From: an uncultured Mollicutes bacterium
GTDB lineage: Bacteria; Bacillota_I; Bacilli_A; ML615J-28; CAG-313
Assembly (NCBI GenBank): GCA_900538885.1
Contig: UQAI01000008.1
Span: forward strand, 1 to 38,179
DNA: 38,179 bases
Direction of reading: 5' to 3'
Shown: piece by piece, positions 10,801 through 19,800 of the stretch
Position numbering within the stretch: the first letter of the stretch is position 1
Layout: each line of letters starts with the position of its first letter
Translations under genes and position numbers: made by a program
The notes under the pieces: generated by a model
The model's input: the letters and a program-made list of their open reading frames with translations, nothing else
Told to the model about the DNA's origin: nothing
Databases searched by the model: none

Positions 10801-13800
10801 CATTAAATTCTGCTAGATCTCTTGTGGCTGAAAGGACAGAACGTATATCTTCTACTAATTCTTCATCTGAAGCATTATCTAGAAGGAATCGAAGGTCATA
10901 ACCCATATCTACAGCTTTGTCCATACCAAATTGTGCAAAGATTGGAATTAATACTTCAACTATTTGTGATCTTACAGCTGAATCAACTGTATCGATAATT
11001 TGTACTAGAGTAGAAACTTCTAATAATTCATTATTAAATCTACCCTTAGTTAATCTATTGATTAATTCAACTAGTTTTTCTGTTTTAGTTGTATTAGTCA
11101 TATTTAGAACTATACGAGCATTTTCTACAACTTCTCTTAATGTTACGTTTTCGCGATCCCAGTCTACGTCTGCGAAGTCTGTATCACTAACACAATCAAT
11201 GAAGTTAGCATATGTTAAACCACAATTAATTACTGCTGCAGTCCATTTAGCTTCATCAATCTTGAATGTTTCTAAATTACCAAGGATAGTTAATACTGTA
11301 TCAACATAACCTAAGTTAAGTGTTTCAGGTAATCTACCCCAAATCATATCAAGTACACCAAAATTGTATGCAGCTTTTGCAATTTCTAATAGTCCTTTAG
11401 CATCTGCTTTTACATGACTTAATGTCATTTCACCGTTTAAGAATTCAATATCTAAATTAAATTCTGCAGTTTTATCAATCGCAAATACTAAGATGTTAGG
11501 GAAGATAACTTCTAATACATTTAATGAAGCTACTTGTTCAAGTGTTTCACCTAATCCATCAAACATACCATCTGTAAAGTTATGTCCATCTACATATAAG
11601 TTAAGCATTACATATTCAATAACTTCATTTACTGAAGATAATTGCATTTCATATAGAACTTTATCTAGTGACATTACGATATTTTGTAATGTTACATTGT
11701 CTGCTTTCCACTGTGCTTCAGTTAAGTCTTCAAAATCAGCAGCACTTACGTTGAAATTCAACATAGGTGTTACATAATTTAAACCGAAGCTTACCCAATT
11801 AGCTCTGTCAACAGTGAATAAGTTAAGATTTTCAAGTTCACTTACAACATCTCTTACATAACTTAATTCAAGTGGAGAAATATCATTTTTCTTGATATAG
11901 TCAAGTGCGCCAAAATCACGTGCGCTCTTAGCCATTCTTACAAGTGTAGAGATATCTTCTACTAGTAAGTTACTTGTATATACGCCATTTATAAATGTGA
12001 TGTCATAACCCATTGCATCTAATTTGTCAGTTCCAAATTCTAAGAAATATGGATATACTGCTTCAACAATGTGGGTACCTAGTACTTTAGTTATAACCCT
12101 TTCTACTAGATTTAAGTTTTCATCGCTCACTACTTCTAACTCTAAGTATTTTTCATTACCTATAAAGTTCATAGCATCAGTTAAGCATCTTATATCTAGT
12201 TTTTCAGCTAATTCGCAGATTGTCTTAACAGCATCTCTTAATGCTTGGTTATCTTGTAACCAATTAGCTTCTGTTAATCCTTCAAAGTCTGTAGCAGTGA
12301 TTTCAGTTCCTATCATTCCTGATAACATACCAAAGCCAAAGCCCATCCATTCTGCTCTTAGTTTATTGAAGACATTTAGATCTTCAACAGCCATGATGAT
12401 ATCCTCTAAATAGCTTGATTCAATAGTTTGAAGTGGAGTATCTGTAATAAGATCAGCTGCACCAAAGGCTATGGCGTCTCTTAAGACTCTTACAACAGTT
12501 CTTAAATCTGCTACTAGTTCATCACCTGTAAACATATGATTTGTAAACGCATCATCTAGGAATTCAAGTTTTTCCATATTTACTTGGTCAAGACCCCATT
12601 CCGCAACGATAGGTAATACAACTTTTAGTAATGATAAATTAATTAAATCATCAACCATATTAACTATATCAGTTAATACTTTGTCGTTAATTAATTCAGC
12701 ATTTGTATATCCTTTACTATTGATAAAGTCTTTAATGTCACCATAAGTTTCTAAATGTAAATCTTTTAATACTGTATCTGCATCTTTAACTACTTGGATC
12801 AATACTTTAATATCGTTATCAATTGCAAGGGTATTTAATTCTTCTGCTGTTACAGTGTCGCCAATTGAAAGCATTTCAAACGCTTTGTTAATGCCTAATG
12901 CGAACCATTCAGCTCTTGCGATATTTAAAGTTTCTAATGTATCTAATTGTTCAAGAATTGTTACTACATAACTTAAATCAATCTTATCAATTGTCTTAGT
13001 ATTGTAGATTTCTAATGCGCCAAAGTCAAGTGCGGCTTTTGCGATTGCAACTAGATTATCAACATCATTCTTTAATATTTCACAAGTTAATGTACCATCT
13101 AAGAATGATACATCGAATCCTAATTCATCAGCTTTAGTTATACCAAAACTTAAGATGTTAGGGAATAATGTTTCAAGTACTTTGATTGCTAAGGCATTTG
13201 TTAATAATTTGCCTACTGAATCAATATTTACTTCATTAATAATTTTTTCTGTTAATAATTCATCTCTTAAATCATTTTGTACATAATCTAAGATTTGTTT
13301 ATATGATGTGAGGTTATTATTTTCTAGGATTTCTCCAATTACATCAACTATAGCTTGAAGTAATTTATTATCATGTAGCCAATCTTCTTCTGTAAATTGA
13401 GAGAATTCATTAGCTGTTACTTCAAATTCCATCATTGGTGTTACATAATTTAGGCCAAGTGCTAACCATTCAGCTCTAAATAACGTAAATAATTTAACAT
13501 TTTCAAGTTCAGCTATAATTGACTTAATATATTCAACATTAATATCAGTTATATCTTGTTCTTTTGCAAATTGTAAAGCACCAAAATCACGAGCGTATTT
13601 AACTATATTGATTAGAGCTGGGATATCACTTTCTGCAAGATCAGCATTTGTGTATGAACCACTAATGAATGAAACATCAATCTTCATATCATCTGCCATG
13701 TCAATTGCATAATCAATTAATTGTGGGAAAATAACTTTTACGATATTTGTGCCAACTAATTCTACTAATATATTTTGAACATATTGAAGGTTAGTATTAT

Positions 13801-16800
13801 TATAAGTTTGCTTATCATAGTAAGCTTCATCATTTAAGAATGCAGAAACATCACTTATGCATCTTATATTTAAGTTTTCCGCTAAACTACAAGCATTTCT
13901 AATAGCTTCTTTAAATGCTTCTTGGTCACTTAAAATTCCTTCAAAATCTTGTGCACTAACTTCTACATTAATTGCTTTTAATGCCATGCCTAAGCCATAA
14001 CCTAACCAATCAGCTTTAAGCTTCATGTAAACATTCAAGTTATAGATAGCATCTACGATATTTTCTAAGTAAATTGAATTAATTGATTTAAGTTCAATAT
14101 TGAAAATAACATCAGATACACCAAAGTCGATTAAGTTTTGAATAATGCTTACAACAATTCTAATATCAGATAATAATTCTGAACCGCTAAATAGTTTATT
14201 GTCAAATGCATCAACAAGGAATTCTAATCCTTCAATGTTAAGTTTTTGCATTCCCCATCTAGCTAGAGCAGGTGAAACTACTTCTAATAGAGAAATGTTA
14301 GTTAAATCTGTTAATGTCTTAGTGATACTATTCAATGTAGGTTCATTGTAGTAGTCACCATTCATATATTCTTTATTGTTTATGAAATCCACTATGTCAT
14401 TTGTAGAAACAATGTGTGCGTTATCTAACACTTCTGCAAGATCTCTAATTACTACAGCAAGATTAGTGAATAAACCTTCTGCTTGTGCACTTGTAATTAA
14501 ACCAACTTCTTCATCAAGTTGTAACATCTTGTATACTTCGTTTAAAACAACTGTTAGACATTGTTCTTTAGATATAGCATAAACTTTTAAGTTTTCTAGG
14601 CTTTCTACTGCTTCAGCAAGAAGTTCTAGATTAATTTCTTCAATACTATTGTAACAATAATAATCAAGAGCACCAAAGGCAACTACATTTCTTAATACGC
14701 CTAATAGTAATTGAACATCTTCTTTCATGTCTTTACCAACATAGTCTTTACGTTGAATTGCATCTCTAATGAATTCAACATCAGGTAAGTTAGTATGTCC
14801 GATAACATATGTAGTTAAAGCATATGATGCAACCTTTGTTAAGATTGAATCAAGAACATTGAAACCAAACACTTTTTCAATGATATCAATAATTGCATAT
14901 GCATTATCAGAATGTATGTATTGTGCAGGATTATCTAAATATTCTTTATTGGTAATAAAATCAAGAATATTTTGAACTGTATCAAAGTTATTGTCTTTAA
15001 TTAAGCTATCAATATTTCTAATGATTTCTCTTAGAGCTTCAAAATCAGCACTCCACATTTCATCAGTCATATATGCGAAATCATCAACGCTAACTTCACG
15101 ATCAACTTTCATTATGTTAGCTACAACGTTACATGCGATTGCAGCCCAGTCTTTATAACTAATTGTTAAAACATTTATTGTTTCAATTTTGCTAATAATA
15201 TTAACAACTTTGTCTAACTTAAGTTCAAAGTCATAATCTTTAGCTGTTACTTTGTTATAGATGACATTAGCATCCATATCTATTGCTTCATCGATAATAT
15301 CAAGTATTGTAATAATATCTGATGTCATCATTTCGCCTGTAAGTGTTCCACTATTAAGTGCTTTCAAGATGAATGCAGGATAGTATTCTAATGGAACATA
15401 ATCTAAACCAAATTTTGTTACTTTTGGTAATACTGTTTGTAAATATTCAATTTCGAATATTGGTCTAACCATTGCGGTAACTGCTTTAGCAAGTTCCTTG
15501 AAGTTGTCTAAAGTTGTTAAATCTAATGGTGTAGAAGCATATTGTCTAACAATTTCCATGATATTGCTAAGACTATTTAATTGAGTACCATCAATTTCTT
15601 GAGCTAGAAGATTGTTTCCTCTTTTTAATACTTCTGTTAATTTTTCTACAGATTGTGCTACATTTACATCACCGAAGTCAGCTGCTTCAAATGTTAAATC
15701 AACATTAAACATATCTGTTACTACGTTTGTAATTAATGCTAGCCATTCTCCTGCTTGACGTTCAAATACTGATACTTCTGATAATGCTACAATCGCATCT
15801 GATAGAATTGTTAAATCAATATTTGTAATGTCTTTTGTTTCTAAATATTCTAATGCTCCAAAGTTGTATAATGCAACTGCTACATCAGCTAGTTTTTCAA
15901 CTAAGTTACCTAAATCTTTTGAACTAATATTTAGATCTACTGTATCAATTGTTAAGTTTTCTTTATCAAACTTAATATTCTTGATAAATGCTATGTTTAG
16001 ACTTTCTACTTTGTCAAATCCAAACTTAATTACATCAGGAAGTACTACACCAATAACATTCATTTCAACAACATGTTGTACAAATGTTAATGCGTTTCTA
16101 ATTAAGCTTTCTGATACGATTGAGTAATCTTTTTCTTTAACACGGTCAATTAAATTTAACACGTTTTCTTTAGAAATGCCATCAGCTAATGCTTCGTTAA
16201 TAACTGCTGCTAGACTTGATACAGCTTGTTTTGCACTTGCTTTATCTTCACTCCAATTGATTCCTTCAAAGTCTTTTGCTTCATATACTTTACCTAAATT
16301 GATTGGGGCGAACTCTAATGCTTCATTAACTAAGAGCGCCATAATGTCTGTTCTAAATTGTTTAACAATGTCTAATCCTACAAAGCTATCTACGATTGTT
16401 TCTAGTTCACTTCCATTGATACTTGCGATTGGGGTGTAATCATATCCTAATAGTTCTTTTACAATCTCTATTACATTTAAGTTTACTACACTCTTTACGA
16501 TGTCAAGGATACCACTGATATCATTTCCCATCATTTCGCCTGTATATTCATCACTATTTATTGCTTTCACAATAAATACTGGATAGAATTCTACTGGAAC
16601 ATAATCTAAACCAAATTTTGCTACCTTTGGTAATACTGCTTGTAGATATTCAATTTCGAATATTGGTTGAATTGCATTTACTGCACTATTGATTACATCA
16701 TTAATATTTGCTCTTGTAATTAATGCTTCTTGATCAAAGTTTTGAGCTAAATCAAGAATTTCTGATAAGCTGTTTAATTCTAAGCCTTTTAATACTTCAT

Positions 16801-19800
16801 TTAAACCACTTAACATTTCTGTTAATTTTTCTACAGATTGTGCTACATTTACATCACCGAAGTCAGCTGCTTCAAATGTTAAATCAACATTAAACATATC
16901 TGTTACTACGTTTGTAATTAATGCTAGCCATTCTCCTGCTTGACGTTCAAATACTGATACTTCTGATAATGCTGTAATTGCATCTGATAGAATTGTTAAA
17001 TCAATATCTGTAATGTCTTTTGTATTTAAGTATTCTAATGCTCCAAAGTTAAGTGCTGCTTTAGCTACAGAACCAAGTTTTAACATAATATTGCCTAAAT
17101 CATCAGCATTAATATTTAGGTCAACACCATCAATTGTTAAAGTTTCTTTATCAATGTTTAGATTCTTGATTATTTCTATATCTAGTTCTTCTACTTTATC
17201 AAATCCGAACTTGATTGCATCAGGAAGTACTACATTGATTATATCCATACTTAAAATGTTAGATAGTGCTAATGAAGCATAATCTATAGCAGCATCACTA
17301 ATCATGCCTTCTTCTAAGTACTTTTCTTTTTCAATAAAATCAGTTATTGTATCAATTGAAATTCCATCAGTGAAGAATATTTCTTCTACTGCTTTTACTA
17401 AGTTTACAAGACCTACTTTTGCATTTTCTTTGCTTGCGCCCCATTTAACGTTGTCAAAATCAGCTGCAACATATCTCTTTTCAAAGCCGATATTTACTTT
17501 ATCAAGTGCAAAGTTAATAACAAAGGCTGCCCAGTCAGATTTAACTTGACGGAAAATATTAATTTGTGATAATTGTTCAACTATATCAGTTATGTACTTT
17601 TCATCAAATCCTTCAGTTATTGGTTTGTTATTGTTGTAAATTTCAACTGCATGAAGGTTAACTGCATCGATAATAATGTTTGCAATACGAACGATATCAT
17701 TTGCAAGTTGTTCGCTTGTTAATTCTACATTCTTAACGAATGAAATATCATAACCCATTTCAACTACTTTATCAATACCATAATCTAAAGCAATTGGTAA
17801 TACTGAATTAACGATACCAATTTCAGCTACTTCTTTTAAGATGTTTGCTGCATTAGTAATGTTATTATCATTGATTAAAATTGTTAAATCTTCTAGAACT
17901 TCATCTTTAAAGTCAAATGCTGCTTTAATTGTTGTAGCTTCATTATCACTAAGAATTGCATACGCTAAATCTAGGATTGCATTCATATGAGCCATATCAC
18001 TACTTAAATCAACATTCTTGAAGTCTTCTGCAGTTACTGCTAAACCGCTTAATGCTTCTACTTTACCTAGTGCATAATTAACACCAGTTGATAATAATTC
18101 TTCTACGTGTTTATTTAAGATGTTTAATTCTCCGATAACTGTTAAAGCATCTTTTGCAACTTCAACTAGTTCAGATACATTTGTTTCGTTATATTTTGTT
18201 GTGTCAGGATATAATAAATTATAAACTTCACTATGATTAGCAGCACTTCTTAAAATGTTGCTAATTTTACTTAAGTCTTCTCTTAATTCAACATCTGTTA
18301 AATCTTTTAAGAATTCTAAGTTCATTTCTAGGCTTTCACCTGCTTTATCTAAAGCATAGTCAAATCCTAAATCTAAAATCTTACCAACTAATTGAGAAGT
18401 AGATAATGCTTCAACAATATTAGCAAGACTAAATGAATTTTCGCTTGTAGCAAAATCTTTGATAGCATCTGTATCATTAACGTCAAAGTCTAAAACATCT
18501 TTAACTGTTACAAATCCACTATCTTTAAGAGCTGTTAAAGCATTTGTTACGATAGTTTGAATCATTTGAGATTCAACATCCCAATCTGTAATTTCATTAA
18601 AATCTATTGATTTAATATCTATTGGGAAATTTTCAGGTAGTACTTTGTCAACTGCGAATTTAACTAATGTTGATTCATAACCTTTAATTAAGTTCATGTT
18701 GAATAAAGTATCAATTATTTCGTTTACTGGTGTAGCTTCAGGAAGATTGATGTTTCCTTCAAATTCATCTTTCCATAATGTGATTATGTCAAGTTGATTT
18801 ACGGCTATTTCTACAATTGTAAGAATTGATCTAATGTCTTCCATTAATTGGCTACCAGTTATATTACCATTCCAGAAATCTTCGATTGTTCCTGCTTCAA
18901 CAAGTTGATTAACAACTGCTTGGAAGAACACTGGAGATAGGCATTCAAGAGTCTTAAGTTGTACTAATCCTCTTAAAATTTCAATAACTACATTAGCATT
19001 TGTTTCAGTAACAAATGATGATTCTAAGTAACCTTGATTTCTAATAAAGTCACCTAATTCTTCTGTTGAAGTTAATTTATTGCTTTCTAAGAATTTAATA
19101 ATATTACGGATAACATCTTTTGCGATTGCGCCTTCTTCACGCCACTTGATATCTTCAAATTGTTCAGGAGTAACCTTATCTAATTTGATTACATCTTGGA
19201 ACTTGTCAGCGGCATAATTAATAACCCATGCAAAAATTTCACTATCTTTTGGTTTAATCATTTCAATCTCTAATAGAGCATCAACGATATTATACATATT
19301 ACGTAATTTATTAGTGTAAGTAATTGAACCACCAGTAATTAATGTTTGGATATCCATTTCCACTAATTGACCTGCGATAAATACTAAACGTCTAATATCT
19401 CTTGCTAGTTGTTCGCCTGTAAGATTTTCAATATCTAAAAGTTCTACTAGTTCTGTAAAGTCTGAAGGTACTAGTTCTTTTCCATAGCGAGCATAAATAT
19501 TTGGTAATAATGCTACGATTAAGTTAGAGCCACCTTTTTCAGTGAACATAGCTTTGTCGTCATCATCATAAGCGATATCATAAGTACCAATTATTATTTC
19601 TAAACCCTTCATAATGTGTTTGAAATTATTAGGTTCTAGAATATAGTCAAGATCTAAATTTAAGTTTCCTTCTTGATCAACTAATTTGAAGTTTTCATCA
19701 GTTAGAATTGGGGTAACTTCATCAATAAAGCTAATTAAGATTTCTTGTTCGCCTGTATAATCAATGTCGTTTAATAAACCTTTTTCAACATCTAATAAAT

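Larger units (their letters stand above)
10950..17060 (-). repeat. Regular section of the tandem coding repeat inside the giant gene
   Basis: The FGAL landmark codons recur near 11356, 11909, 12460, 13018, 13579, 14119, 14671, 15857 and 17041 on the plus-strand numbering. Most intervals are 540-560 bp; the last two are about 1,185 bp, or two units each. This is a protein-coding repeat: copies differ by many synonymous and conservative changes but keep the same spacing of hydrophobic and aromatic positions. Confidence 0.8.

Noticed and set aside
10917..11309. 130-codon plus-strand frame, and about twenty similar plus-strand frames across 5103-22376
   Set aside because: They lie antisense to the repeat-bearing giant gene. 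Their serine- and threonine-rich composition is what the reverse complement of its biased codons gives, and they have no ribosome binding sites.
10950..17060. CRISPR array or transposon repeats
   Set aside because: The repeats are long, coding, in frame and of variable identity, with no short identical repeats, spacers, cas genes or transposase.
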